Shown piece by piece: positions 9,078-17,488 of a DNA stretch of 64,000 nt. The stretch comes from Bacteroidia bacterium (GTDB lineage Bacteria; Bacteroidota; Bacteroidia; B-17B0; Aurantibacillaceae): the NCBI GenBank assembly GCA_016787785.1, contig JAEUTO010000005.1, positions 310,001 to 374,000 of the forward strand, written 5' to 3'. Made by a program: the position numbers and the translations under genes. The notes under the pieces were generated by a model. That model was not told the origin of the DNA, searched no databases, and saw nothing but the letters and a program-made list of their open reading frames with translations. Position 1 is the stretch's first letter. Every line of letters starts with the position of its first letter.

Positions 9078-10238
9078 TTATTTGGGTAAATTTTTTGAAA
9101 ATCTAGTTTTAAATTTTAAAAAATAGGATTCAAAATACAAATAAGACAATTTGCTTAAAATAATAGTAAATGATAATGAAATCAATATTCTTAACAGGTA
9201 CTGAAAGAACTGGTTGTCTGTAAAAAATACACTTTTTGTACAATAATAGGCTATTGGAAACATTAACATGTGATATGAATAAAGCCCGTAGGAAATTTTG
9301 CCGAATTTGCTAAACAACGATAAATTGCCAAATTTATAATACGAATTTTTACCAAAATTTTGTTCTACAATTATAAACGCAAATAAAAAAGAGAAGATGA
9401 TGGCTTCAAACGGGTAATATATCGAAAAGAATTGGTTGCCAAATACATGCGAAAAGCCATGCAGGGGAACAAAAAGAATTAAGGCCGAGTAGATGAAAAA
9501 AATCTGTTTTTTTGAAATGTTAGATATCCAATCAATGAATTTTTGGTTATATAAACATATATATGCTGTAAAACCTCCAATAGCCAGATCTGACATTACA
9601 GAAAAACTGGATAGATAGGACTTTATATCAGAATTAAAGTAGCGATAGACAAACGAAGTTAAAATTAAAAATATACAAAGGTTTCTAATTTTTTTTGGCG
9701 ATAAGAAATAAAAAAATATTGGCCAAACCAGGTAAAATTGCTCTTCGATGGATACCGACCACAAAACTGATAAAATGAAGTTGGTTGGGCCATTTATAAT
9801 AAGATCAAAATTTCCTAAAAAAAATACATAATAAAATAATTGGTTTATACGGGAAGTTAGGTGAAAAAAGGGTTGCGAAAAGCTCGAAAAATTAAAAAAC
9901 GCAGCGGCTGAAAAACCAATTAAAACCACAATAAAATAAACCGGCCAAATTCTTAAAATACGCCTCATATAAAATGCTTTGATGTCCAGCTTTCCGGTTT
10001 TTTCTTTTTCAATAAATAAAAGCCACGAAATTAAAAACCCGCTAAGGACGAAGAAAAAATTTACCCCTAAATTGCCATTGATAAAAAAGTGTTTATGAAG
10101 TAATTCCAAATATTTATTTGGAAAAGAGTAGGAAAAGTATGAAATGCAATGTGATAAAAAAACTGCTAAGAATGCAAAAAAACGTAAAGCATCTAAATTT
10201 AAAAAATTTGGTTTTTCAAATGATCTGGTCATCACCAT
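9078..10238 (-). CDS. Membrane O-acyltransferase, acyltransferase family 3 (OafA-like)
   Basis: 386 residues, about ten membrane helices. Diagnostic motifs: LDALRFFAFLAVFLSHC near residue 16, with the histidine at the helix end thought to be catalytic; LGVNFFFVLSGFLISWLL near residue 56; MRRILRIWPVYFIVV near residue 91; SVSIEEQFYLVWP near residue 161; and ISYGLYSYHMLMFP near residue 315. Family members acetylate or acylate O-antigen and capsule sugars from the inner membrane. It overlaps the aminotransferase gene by 7 bp and closely resembles the acyltransferase on the other side of that gene. Confidence 0.88.
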   Translation of the reverse strand: MVMTRSFEKPNFLNLDALRFFAFLAVFLSHCISYFSYSFPNKYLELLHKHFFINGNLGVNFFFVLSGFLISWLLFIEKEKTGKLDIKAFYMRRILRIWPVYFIVVLIGFSAAAFFNFSSFSQPFFHLTSRINQLFYYVFFLGNFDLIINGPTNFILSVLWSVSIEEQFYLVWPIFFYFLSPKKIRNLCIFLILTSFVYRYFNSDIKSYLSSFSVMSDLAIGGFTAYICLYNQKFIDWISNISKKQIFFIYSALILFVPLHGFSHVFGNQFFSIYYPFEAIIFSFLFAFIIVEQNFGKNSYYKFGNLSLFSKFGKISYGLYSYHMLMFPIAYYCTKSVFFTDNQFFQYLLRILISLSFTIILSKLSYLYFESYFLKFKTRFSKNLPK

Positions 10239-11338
10239 CCTGTTTTTATCGTTTCGATAACATAATTTGCATCTTCAAGGCTTATATCATCGTGAATTGG
10301 TATGTGAATTTGAGACAGATCAAATTTCTCCTGATTTACCAGATCACCCGTAATGCCGCCAAAAACACTGTTTCTATCAATGCGTTGATGGATCACCGAT
10401 GCAGTAATGTTTTGCGATTTTAGTTTTCTAATAAAATCCAATCTGTTTTCTACATGAAAACCATATAACCAATTTGCGCTTTCTCTGTCGTCTTGGTAAG
10501 TAAAAAGGTTTATTCCATTAATTTTTTCGAGTCCCTTATTATATACAGCTACTATTTGCTTTCTGTGATTCAATCTTTCTTTAAATCCTATCAAATTTGC
10601 AAGGCCTAATGATGCCGCAAAATCATTCAAATGATATTTGTAGCCCAAGGTTTTTATATTATAGTTTCTTTCTCCTAATTCGGTTTGAGCCGCTGTTTCT
10701 CTGTTTATGCCAAACCATCTTTTTGAAAAGGCTTCTTTAAATTTATCTTTGTTATTGAAGGCAATAGCTCCACCATCTCCAGTGGTAACATGCTTAATTG
10801 CCTGAAATGAAAAACACGTATAATCGCTTATACTACCAATTTTTTTTGTTTTATAGTGAGCCCCTAAGGCATGCGCAGCATCTTCGATCACAACCAAATT
10901 ATTTTCTTTAGCTATTAATAAGATCTCATTCATATCGCAGGGATAACCTCCCCAGTGCACGCATATTATGGCTTTAGTTTTTGGGGTGATTTTTTGTTTG
11001 ATAGAGGCACAGGAAATATTTCCGTCTTCATAATTTATATCGGCAAAAACCGGAATTGCCTTTTGCTGAAGGATAACTAATCCTGTTGCTACAAAGGTTT
11101 GTGCGGGTAATATCACTTCATCGCCCTCATTTATACCTGCAAGATCAAGAGCCAAATGAAGAGCGGTTGTTCCGGAATTAACTGCCAGTGGATTTTGAAT
11201 TCCTAAATAGGAAGATAGTTTATTCTCAAACTCCTGAACTACTTTACCCTCGCTTAAAAAAGTTGATTGTAATACTTCATTTACTTTCTGCGTAGCAGTA
11301 GGGTGAATAAATGTATTGTAAATTGAGATCTGTTTCAT
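10232..11338 (-). CDS. DegT/DnrJ/EryC1-type sugar aminotransferase (PLP)
   Basis: 368 residues. The family core is clear: LAVNSGTTALHLALDLAG near residue 51, EVILPAQTFVATG, VVIEDAAHALGA near residue 149, and FQAIKHVTTGDGGAI with K182 as the pyridoxal-phosphate lysine. These cytoplasmic enzymes transfer an amino group to a keto nucleotide sugar, giving an amino sugar such as a 4-amino-4,6-dideoxyhexose. It lies between two membrane acyltransferases, which suggests the amino or neighbouring hydroxyl group is acylated later; that link is inference. Length is normal for the family. The exact sugar cannot be read from sequence. Confidence 0.88.
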   Translation of the reverse strand: MKQISIYNTFIHPTATQKVNEVLQSTFLSEGKVVQEFENKLSSYLGIQNPLAVNSGTTALHLALDLAGINEGDEVILPAQTFVATGLVILQQKAIPVFADINYEDGNISCASIKQKITPKTKAIICVHWGGYPCDMNEILLIAKENNLVVIEDAAHALGAHYKTKKIGSISDYTCFSFQAIKHVTTGDGGAIAFNNKDKFKEAFSKRWFGINRETAAQTELGERNYNIKTLGYKYHLNDFAASLGLANLIGFKERLNHRKQIVAVYNKGLEKINGINLFTYQDDRESANWLYGFHVENRLDFIRKLKSQNITASVIHQRIDRNSVFGGITGDLVNQEKFDLSQIHIPIHDDISLEDANYVIETIKTGW

Positions 11339-11379
11339 TTTATAATTGCTTTGAGGTTGATTTTTTTAACCATTTCATT

Positions 11380-12519
11380 TCAAAAACTTTTATTCTTTAA
11401 ACTTAAAAATTTAACTTCTATAAAATGATATGAAAAAAGACTTATACAAATGGTGCAAATAATAACGGTAAATGTTTTGATTAAATAGGATAACAAACCT
11501 AAGTCGTTAAAGGGAAGTAAGGAAGCAATGTAGAACGCAATTGGAAAAGTAAGCATATGATAAGCATAGATACCGTATGATATTTTTCCAAGCCTGTTAA
11601 ATAGGTTGATTTTACCAAATTTATAAAAGGAATTATCCGAAAAATTTTGCTCTAGAATAACAAGGCTGAATAAGATGGCGAATAAGATGGATTCAAAGGG
11701 CGAATAAAGAAGGAATATTTTTTCACCAAATATGTGCGAAAAACCATGTAAAAAAGTGTAACAGATAAGAACAATATAAATGGCGTAAATAGACTTTTTG
11801 CTTAGGTTTTTTATAGAAGAAAAAAATGCTTGATGGTACATGGCATAATAACAAATTAAACCTCCAAAGGCCAGATCTGACATCACAAACGGTGTAGATA
11901 CATAAGTTGAGACCCTTTGCATATCATAAATTTTATAAATAAAGGAAATAATTACAATAAGGAAACAGCAATAAAGGAATTGCTTTTTATTTACAAATAG
12001 AAATAAGATAGGCCAAAAGAAATAGAACTGCTCTTCAACAGAAACTGACCATAATTGAGATATTAGAAAATTGGAGTTTCCGGGAGCGTAATTTGCCAAA
12101 AAAGTAACGTACCATTTTACTTGAGTTAAGTCGGATCGGTAATTAAAATTTTGATTTGTTATAAAGGGAAAATCGCAAGTGCTACCAATATAAAAGCCAA
12201 TAATAACAACAATAAAGTACACCGGCCAAATTCTTAAGACCCTTCGTTTATAGAAATTTATAAGATCAACGGTATTCCTTTTTTCTTTTTCCATAAGCAA
12301 AAGCCATGAAATTAGGAAGCCGCTTAGCACAAAGAAAAAATTCACCCCAAGGCTTCCGTTTTTAAAAAAATGCAAATGAAGAATTTGTAAGACCTTATTC
12401 GAAAAAACATAATTAAAATTAATTTGGCAGTGCGAAATAACCACAGTTAAAGCCGCTAAAAACCTTAATGAATCTAGGTTTTCAAAATAAGTTTTTGTAT
12501 GCAGAGGGTTTTTTTTCAT
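11380..12519 (-). CDS. Membrane O-acyltransferase, acyltransferase family 3 (second copy)
   Basis: 379 residues, same architecture as the copy at 9078-10238: ENLDSLRFLAALTVVISHC, SLGVNFFFVLSGFLISWLLL, YKRRVLRIWPVYFIVV, SVSVEEQFYFFWPILF and ISYGIYAYHMLTFPIAFY. The two proteins align along their whole length with few gaps, so they are paralogues from a local duplication with the aminotransferase between them. The role is probably acylation of a different position or residue of the same glycan. About 40 bp separate it from the downstream aminotransferase gene. No regulatory site is obvious in the 73 bp upstream. Confidence 0.88.
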   Translation of the reverse strand: MKKNPLHTKTYFENLDSLRFLAALTVVISHCQINFNYVFSNKVLQILHLHFFKNGSLGVNFFFVLSGFLISWLLLMEKEKRNTVDLINFYKRRVLRIWPVYFIVVIIGFYIGSTCDFPFITNQNFNYRSDLTQVKWYVTFLANYAPGNSNFLISQLWSVSVEEQFYFFWPILFLFVNKKQFLYCCFLIVIISFIYKIYDMQRVSTYVSTPFVMSDLAFGGLICYYAMYHQAFFSSIKNLSKKSIYAIYIVLICYTFLHGFSHIFGEKIFLLYSPFESILFAILFSLVILEQNFSDNSFYKFGKINLFNRLGKISYGIYAYHMLTFPIAFYIASLLPFNDLGLLSYLIKTFTVIICTICISLFSYHFIEVKFLSLKNKSF

Positions 12520-12592
12520 TTTTTATCTGCGCCAAATTTTTTTACTTTCAGGATAGTTGACTGTTTTGAGGCTTTGCGGATCGAATTAAAAT

Positions 12593-13417
12593 TTACATAT
12601 TTAATTCCTTATATCTTTGGGCTAAATCTTTTTTAATACAAATAAAATTTGTCAAAATAAACATTTCGTAATCTGTGCTATAAGCTTCTATTTCAATAAT
12701 ACCATCCTTAAGTAAACGGTAAATAGCGTATTTTTCATTTAAAAAGGCGTGGAAATCCATGAAGGAAGTTTTAGAAAAAATATTTCCAGATCCATATTCA
12801 AACTGAATAAAATCAATGTTCCCATTTTCAATCGTTTTTTTAGCTCCCTGTAAAACGGCCAATTCATGACCTTCAACATCAATTTTTAAAAAATTGATTT
12901 TTGGCAAAGAATTCTCAACGCAAAAATCATCAATGGTAATAAATTGACATTTTTCTGTTTTATCGTGTGGAATATCACTAAAGGCATACGTGCGATCGTA
13001 TACGCCACCTATTTCGCTATATTCATCACTTGTGTGAATTAACAATTCTTCTTTTTTATCGCTTAATCCTTTATTGACAAGCGTAAGGCGTTCGTTCTTA
13101 ATCAATGCCAACTGTTTAAAAGGAGTTGAAAATGGTTCAAAAGAATAGATATGAAAATTTTCTTTAAATGATTGAAGAAGTGCTTTAGCGTAATTACCAA
13201 TATTTGCACCTACATCAAAAATTATTATTTTGTTTTTGTTTGACGCATAAAACCGGGCTACTGTGGTCATAAAATACTTTTCACCACTCGTATCAATATC
13301 CGTAGATTTATAATTTAAGCCTTGTATACCTAAATTCTTCATTATTAAAAAAAATCGGTGGTACCTTTTTTTTCCGAATTTATTTTTTAGAAAGAGATAA
13401 ATTAGCTTTTTTAGCAT
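12593..13417 (-). CDS. FkbM-family SAM-dependent methyltransferase (second copy)
   Basis: 274 residues with motif I IIFDVGANIGNYAKALL near residue 64, IYSFEPFSTPFKQL (acidic loop), ITIDDFCVENSLP and FLKIDVEGHELAVLQGA near residue 178. It is a normal FkbM enzyme, only distantly similar to the copy at 3629-4396, so it probably came to the locus separately and methylates another sugar position. It follows the probable glycosyltransferase at 13470-14294 by about 50 bp and precedes an acyltransferase. Acceptor unknown. Confidence 0.83.
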   Translation of the reverse strand: MLKKLIYLFLKNKFGKKRYHRFFLIMKNLGIQGLNYKSTDIDTSGEKYFMTTVARFYASNKNKIIIFDVGANIGNYAKALLQSFKENFHIYSFEPFSTPFKQLALIKNERLTLVNKGLSDKKEELLIHTSDEYSEIGGVYDRTYAFSDIPHDKTEKCQFITIDDFCVENSLPKINFLKIDVEGHELAVLQGAKKTIENGNIDFIQFEYGSGNIFSKTSFMDFHAFLNEKYAIYRLLKDGIIEIEAYSTDYEMFILTNFICIKKDLAQRYKELNM

Positions 13418-13469
13418 TTTAATTAGATTAGGGAAATTTACATAAATAAATTCTAATAATAGTTTCGCC

Positions 13470-14294
13470 TTAAATATTTATACTCTGGCTTTTAATCAAC
13501 TTTGATTTAATAATATCAAGGCATTTTTTAATAATAGTAGGGCTAAAATCATAAAACGATTGATAAAGATATTGTCCATATGACTCGGGCTTGCGGTAGT
13601 TAAGGTCGAGCACCACACCTTCTCGTTTGCAAATATTTAATATGCCCCTGCGCCATTTACCCCTTAAAACAGCTGTTAAATAGTAGTACTTAATTGGGTA
13701 AGTATGGTTTTTAAAGCGTCCTTTATTTTGTTGGTTGATACTTAAAAAAAGCATCAAACCGGATCTTGAAGGAGAATTACTTTCAAATTCCCATTGATTT
13801 TCACTAAAAACAAGTAATTTCTTAAGCGATTCTTTCCGCCAAATTGCTGCCTGCAGAGAGGTTCTATAGCTAGCATTTTTTGAAATTAATCCAATGTCGT
13901 TTTCACTTTTAAACACAGAGTCGGGCCCTATTATTGGAAATAGCCTTAGATAATCTGCCTTATATTGAACAAATTTCGAGCACAGGTTTGTTAATGCAAT
14001 AGTATTTACATTGTCAAGAATAAAATAATCATCCTGCAAATAAATTATATAGTCATGCGGCAACTTATCTAAAACAATTGCTGTTTCTTCAGACCAGGTG
14101 CTAACACAATTAGAATTAATTACTTTTACATTTTTATGCGTAAATGATTTTGAATTGGTTGCTAAATAAACAGGATAGGGGCAATCTTTCCAATATTTAT
14201 CGAAAAAATAAAAGAAATGACTCCATAGATCATGATATTTATCGCATGACATTACGAGTACACAAAAATTATTATTTACTGAAGATTCAATCAT
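13470..14294 (-). CDS. Putative glycosyltransferase of unassigned family
   Basis: 274 residues, no signal peptide or membrane helix. The start FCVLVMSCDKYHDLWSHF resembles the opening strand of GT-A folds, and YIIYLQDDYFI near residue 84 provides a DD-type motif following a short helix, as in metal-dependent GT-A enzymes. RKESLKKLLVFSENQWEFE near residue 168 looks like a W-E acceptor-site region. I do not recognise a named family with certainty; it resembles uncharacterised proteins of capsule and O-antigen loci. Its start codon overlaps the stop of the DUF268 gene by one base, so both are likely translated together. Confidence 0.6.
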   Translation of the reverse strand: MIESSVNNNFCVLVMSCDKYHDLWSHFFYFFDKYWKDCPYPVYLATNSKSFTHKNVKVINSNCVSTWSEETAIVLDKLPHDYIIYLQDDYFILDNVNTIALTNLCSKFVQYKADYLRLFPIIGPDSVFKSENDIGLISKNASYRTSLQAAIWRKESLKKLLVFSENQWEFESNSPSRSGLMLFLSINQQNKGRFKNHTYPIKYYYLTAVLRGKWRRGILNICKREGVVLDLNYRKPESYGQYLYQSFYDFSPTIIKKCLDIIKSKLIKSQSINI

Positions 14295-15079
14295 TATAAT
14301 TTCTTAAACCAAAAGCAGCCGCATCCATATTTTTGCGAGTCCAATAGTTCTTTAGATGGGTTATCAATTAATCCGCCCTGAGAAAACTGTTCGCCAATAA
14401 GGGTAAATGTTTCAAGTTTTAATTCTTTAAAGTACGCTAAAATTTGTTCTTTAGAATAGATCCTATGGGCATTAAATTGTATGGTTGGTTCGCCCACTGG
14501 CACAACAAAAAATAAATTTCCACCCGGTGCTAAAACTCGTATCAATTCTGAGATCGCCTTTAGATCGCCATTAACATCTATAGCGTCGCCGTATCTGCCA
14601 AGACCAATGTGCTCTACGGTGTGCATGCAGGATAACGAATTAATAGAGTTACTTGCAAAGTGTAAGTTGGTTAAGTTAGCAGATGCGCACTTTAAGTTAC
14701 TTAATTGCAGATCGGCCGGTCTAAAATCATAAAACTCAATATTAATAAATGCCGAACATATTCCCGATAGGTATAAGGAAGAGGAAATATCTATGTGTTT
14801 GGTTGGTTTGGTTTCTGCCAACCTTCTTGCTGCCCAGGCTGTGTGATAAATGTAATGTCTGTCAAATTCAGTCATCACGGTTTTTTCAAATGTAATGGCG
14901 CTTTGGTAACTCCAGTTTAGTTTAAACCGCTCGCCCCCTTTAAGCGATTTGAATTTTGAGTAGTGTTTGAAAAAAACAAAAACGGTATAAAATGAACCAA
15001 AGAAAGAACGAATTTTTAATGCGAAATCATACAATGAAATAGCGCCGGGCATTTTTTTAATAGTATTTTTAAAACTCAT
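14294..15079 (-). CDS. DUF268 protein, methyltransferase-like
   Basis: 261 residues. The middle part matches the DUF268 pattern: HIDISSSLYLSGICSAF near residue 95, YDFRPADLQLSNLKC, SLSCMHTVEHIGLGRYGD near residue 147, and VLAPGGNLFFVVPVGEPT near residue 180. The segment order (acidic loop, CMHTVEHIGLGRYG, APGG) is that of class I SAM methyltransferases, although a clear glycine-rich motif I is missing. DUF268 proteins occur in glycan loci and their reaction is not established to my knowledge. The first 45 residues are rich in phenylalanine and lysine and may contact the membrane. It lies 35 bp after the GT61 gene. Confidence 0.72.
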   Translation of the reverse strand: MSFKNTIKKMPGAISLYDFALKIRSFFGSFYTVFVFFKHYSKFKSLKGGERFKLNWSYQSAITFEKTVMTEFDRHYIYHTAWAARRLAETKPTKHIDISSSLYLSGICSAFINIEFYDFRPADLQLSNLKCASANLTNLHFASNSINSLSCMHTVEHIGLGRYGDAIDVNGDLKAISELIRVLAPGGNLFFVVPVGEPTIQFNAHRIYSKEQILAYFKELKLETFTLIGEQFSQGGLIDNPSKELLDSQKYGCGCFWFKKL

Positions 15080-15114
15080 GATGGTTTATATATGAGAATT
15101 TTAATAATTATTAA

Positions 15115-16146
15115 TTACTTAGCTAACATTTTTTTTGTAAGCACCATCAGTTTTTCAATATCTACATGTATATTAAATGTTTGATCGTTTTCGGTAGCAT
15201 TTGATCTACATTGCATATAAAAATAGTTTATACTAAATGACGAAGCCAATGAATAGTAATAATTATTTTTCGTATCACCTTCATTTCTTAATTCTAATAT
15301 ATTAGAATCAGGTTTCATAAACATTAAGTTTGTTAAGTTCGCACCATGCAGTCCGATTAAATTTTTACAATTGTAGGTTAATTTAATTTGATCCTCTAAA
15401 CTATAGTCCTCAAAATATATTATTTTAAATCCCAGTGAGGTAAGCGCATTAATAACTTCTTTTTCATTGGTAATAAATCTTCCTTTGGCTTTAGAGCGGC
15501 TAACATATAAATTAGGAGCATACAAGTTAGCGTCGTGCAGCGGCTTATAAAACGCCAAAAATTTATCTCTAATTTTTAGCATGATAAAAGGATTATTATC
15601 ACCTGAATAGCTTGCTTTGTCAGGAACAATAGCTTCTGAGCAAGAAACGTATTGGTTATCTGAAAAACGGACCAATTTTATATTGTCAAATATTTTCAAG
15701 CTATCGGTAATGTAATGGTATTTGTGGTTGTCAGGTAAAACCAAAGTATAGTCAACCAAATATTTTTCTGCGATTAATATTTTTGGCAAAAAATCACACA
15801 TCCAATGAAAGTAACCCATGGACCAATAATCAAAACAAATAATATATTTTTTGCTCTTATCTAAGATCAATTCTTTTCTTGAAAAATAGTTTCGAATTAA
15901 ATAGAAGAGATTGAATTCTTTTTTATGGGCCGGCCAAATTAAAAATTGATCAAAAACATGAAGTCTTTTAAATAGTACGCCGTGTGGTGTAACCTTTATG
16001 TTATTGGCGAAATTTATAAATACATCGGGCAACTCTTTTTTTATATCTTTTTCAAATAAATACAGATCTGCGTCTGCGAGATTGCTCGGTAAATTATTTT
16101 TTACCAGGGTTTTTGAAATTTGTTTTTCTGATCTATAAATGGCCAT
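15115..16146 (-). CDS. Glycosyltransferase family 61 (DUF563) protein
   Basis: 343 residues. GT61 hallmarks are YWSMGYFHWMCDFLPKI near residue 105, the mid-region LYVSRSKAKGRFITNE near residue 219, and LIGLHGANLTNLMFMKP near residue 272, a nearly invariant family motif. GT61 includes xylosyl- and arabinosyl-transferases and many uncharacterised bacterial members of polysaccharide loci. It is cytoplasmic by appearance. It starts 3 bp after the stop of the ABC ATPase gene, so co-transcription is very likely. The sugar transferred is unknown. Confidence 0.8.
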   Translation of the reverse strand: MAIYRSEKQISKTLVKNNLPSNLADADLYLFEKDIKKELPDVFINFANNIKVTPHGVLFKRLHVFDQFLIWPAHKKEFNLFYLIRNYFSRKELILDKSKKYIICFDYWSMGYFHWMCDFLPKILIAEKYLVDYTLVLPDNHKYHYITDSLKIFDNIKLVRFSDNQYVSCSEAIVPDKASYSGDNNPFIMLKIRDKFLAFYKPLHDANLYAPNLYVSRSKAKGRFITNEKEVINALTSLGFKIIYFEDYSLEDQIKLTYNCKNLIGLHGANLTNLMFMKPDSNILELRNEGDTKNNYYYSLASSFSINYFYMQCRSNATENDQTFNIHVDIEKLMVLTKKMLAK

Positions 16147-16149
16147 TTG

Positions 16150-17403
16150 TTATGCAATGGTATTTTTCTTCGTGGTATTCCATTCTAAAGCCGGCAGAAG
16201 AACGTAATTTTCAAATGTTGATGTAAAATTTCCCCGCGCAATGCTTCTCCTATCCATTGGATCTTTAATGCTAATATTCAAAATATTTATTTTCATATCA
16301 TAAACGTTATGGTTAACGCCATTATACAATAGTATCCTAAAATAATATTCGCCTGCATTTAATAAATTAGCAGGAATTTTCGCGCGTGTGGTGTAATTTC
16401 CTTTTGCTTTATTTTGCTCGCCGGTTAGATCTGAATTTACGTTTGCAGCCCACATTACCTGTACGCCATTATGCTTGGCCATTTCAAAACTTACCGTTGT
16501 GTTTTTTCCGGTAATATTTAGCCAGTTAATTTCGATATACATATCCTCGCATGTTTCAAGAATATTGGTGATCTCATATTTTGAGTTTAAAATTTTACCC
16601 TCAATAATAATAGCATCTTTATCAGTTGTTGGCGTTTCAAATTTTTCATAACCAGCGCTATCCAATTCATTGCCAAAAAAATAGGTTTGCACTGCCGACT
16701 GAACTGAAGTAATGCCATCGGTTTGCCCGGCTTTCATATGCAAACCCTTATTCGATAGTGATTGGATGGCATTCATGCTATGAGAAACAAGAATAATGGT
16801 TCTTCCACTTTTACTCACATCTCCCATTTTGCCCATACATTTTTTTTGGAACTCGGCATCGCCAACAGCCAACACTTCATCGATAATTAAGATCTCATTT
16901 TCTAAAAAAGCTGCAACAGCAAATGCCAAACGCAACTGCATACCGCTGCTGTAATGTTTTAAAGGCGTATCAATAAATTTTTCTACTCCAGAAAAATCTA
17001 CAATAGCGTCAAAGTTCTTTAATATTTCTGCCTTGCGCATTCCTAAAATAGATCCGTTCATGAAAATATTTTCCCTGCCACTTAATTCCGGGTGAAAACC
17101 TGTACCAACTTCAAGTAAACTCGCAATTCTTCCTCTGCAAATGATCTTTCCTTTTGTTGGAGGGGTTATCTTTGAAAGCACTTTTAACAGGGTTGATTTG
17201 CCTGCGCCATTTTTACCAACGATGCCAATCGTATCGCCGGGCATAACATCAAAACTTACATCTTTAAGTGCCCAAAACTCTTCAGTTTTTGAACCTGGCT
17301 TTAAAAATGAGAATAAATTCTCTCTTAAGCTCAAATAGGGCTTTGTATTACTTTGGATCTGGAATTTTTTACTAATTTCCTTTATTTCGAGAATGGGCTT
17401 CAA
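16150..17403 (-). CDS. wzt: Polysaccharide ABC exporter ATPase with C-terminal glycan-binding domain (Wzt-like)
   Basis: 417 residues. The N-terminal ATPase shows Walker A GIVGKNGAGKSTLLKVL near residue 60, ABC signature YSSGMQLRLAFAVAAF near residue 147, Walker B EILIIDEVLAVGDAEF and the switch histidine in LVSHSMNAI. Residues from about 250 form a beta-rich domain like the Wzt C-terminal domain, which in O9a-type systems recognises the modified end of the finished glycan before export. TTG 17401-17403 is the start; no ATG or GTG fits better. A candidate promoter places transcription almost at this codon. The permease partner Wzm is not in this window. Confidence 0.85.
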   Translation of the reverse strand: MKPILEIKEISKKFQIQSNTKPYLSLRENLFSFLKPGSKTEEFWALKDVSFDVMPGDTIGIVGKNGAGKSTLLKVLSKITPPTKGKIICRGRIASLLEVGTGFHPELSGRENIFMNGSILGMRKAEILKNFDAIVDFSGVEKFIDTPLKHYSSGMQLRLAFAVAAFLENEILIIDEVLAVGDAEFQKKCMGKMGDVSKSGRTIILVSHSMNAIQSLSNKGLHMKAGQTDGITSVQSAVQTYFFGNELDSAGYEKFETPTTDKDAIIIEGKILNSKYEITNILETCEDMYIEINWLNITGKNTTVSFEMAKHNGVQVMWAANVNSDLTGEQNKAKGNYTTRAKIPANLLNAGEYYFRILLYNGVNHNVYDMKINILNISIKDPMDRRSIARGNFTSTFENYVLLPALEWNTTKKNTIA

Positions 17404-17443
17404 TCTCGTAAATATAAAAAAAGGGAGCCATATTGCAAAGTTA
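17404..17443 (-). promoter_or_regulatory. Candidate promoter of wzt and the glycan arm
   Basis: On the minus strand TTG (17436-17438), a 19-nt spacer and TATATTTA (17409-17416, one change from TAnnTTTG) end 5 nt before the TTG start, predicting almost no 5' leader. A second box, TAACTTTG (17436-17443), is a perfect match and would give a leader near 28 nt; it overlaps the -33 element of the first. Which one is used cannot be told from sequence. Confidence 0.45.
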
Positions 17444-17488
17444 TTTAGGGGCTAAATTGCCCGTTTGCCGGAGGTAAACAGCTAATTT

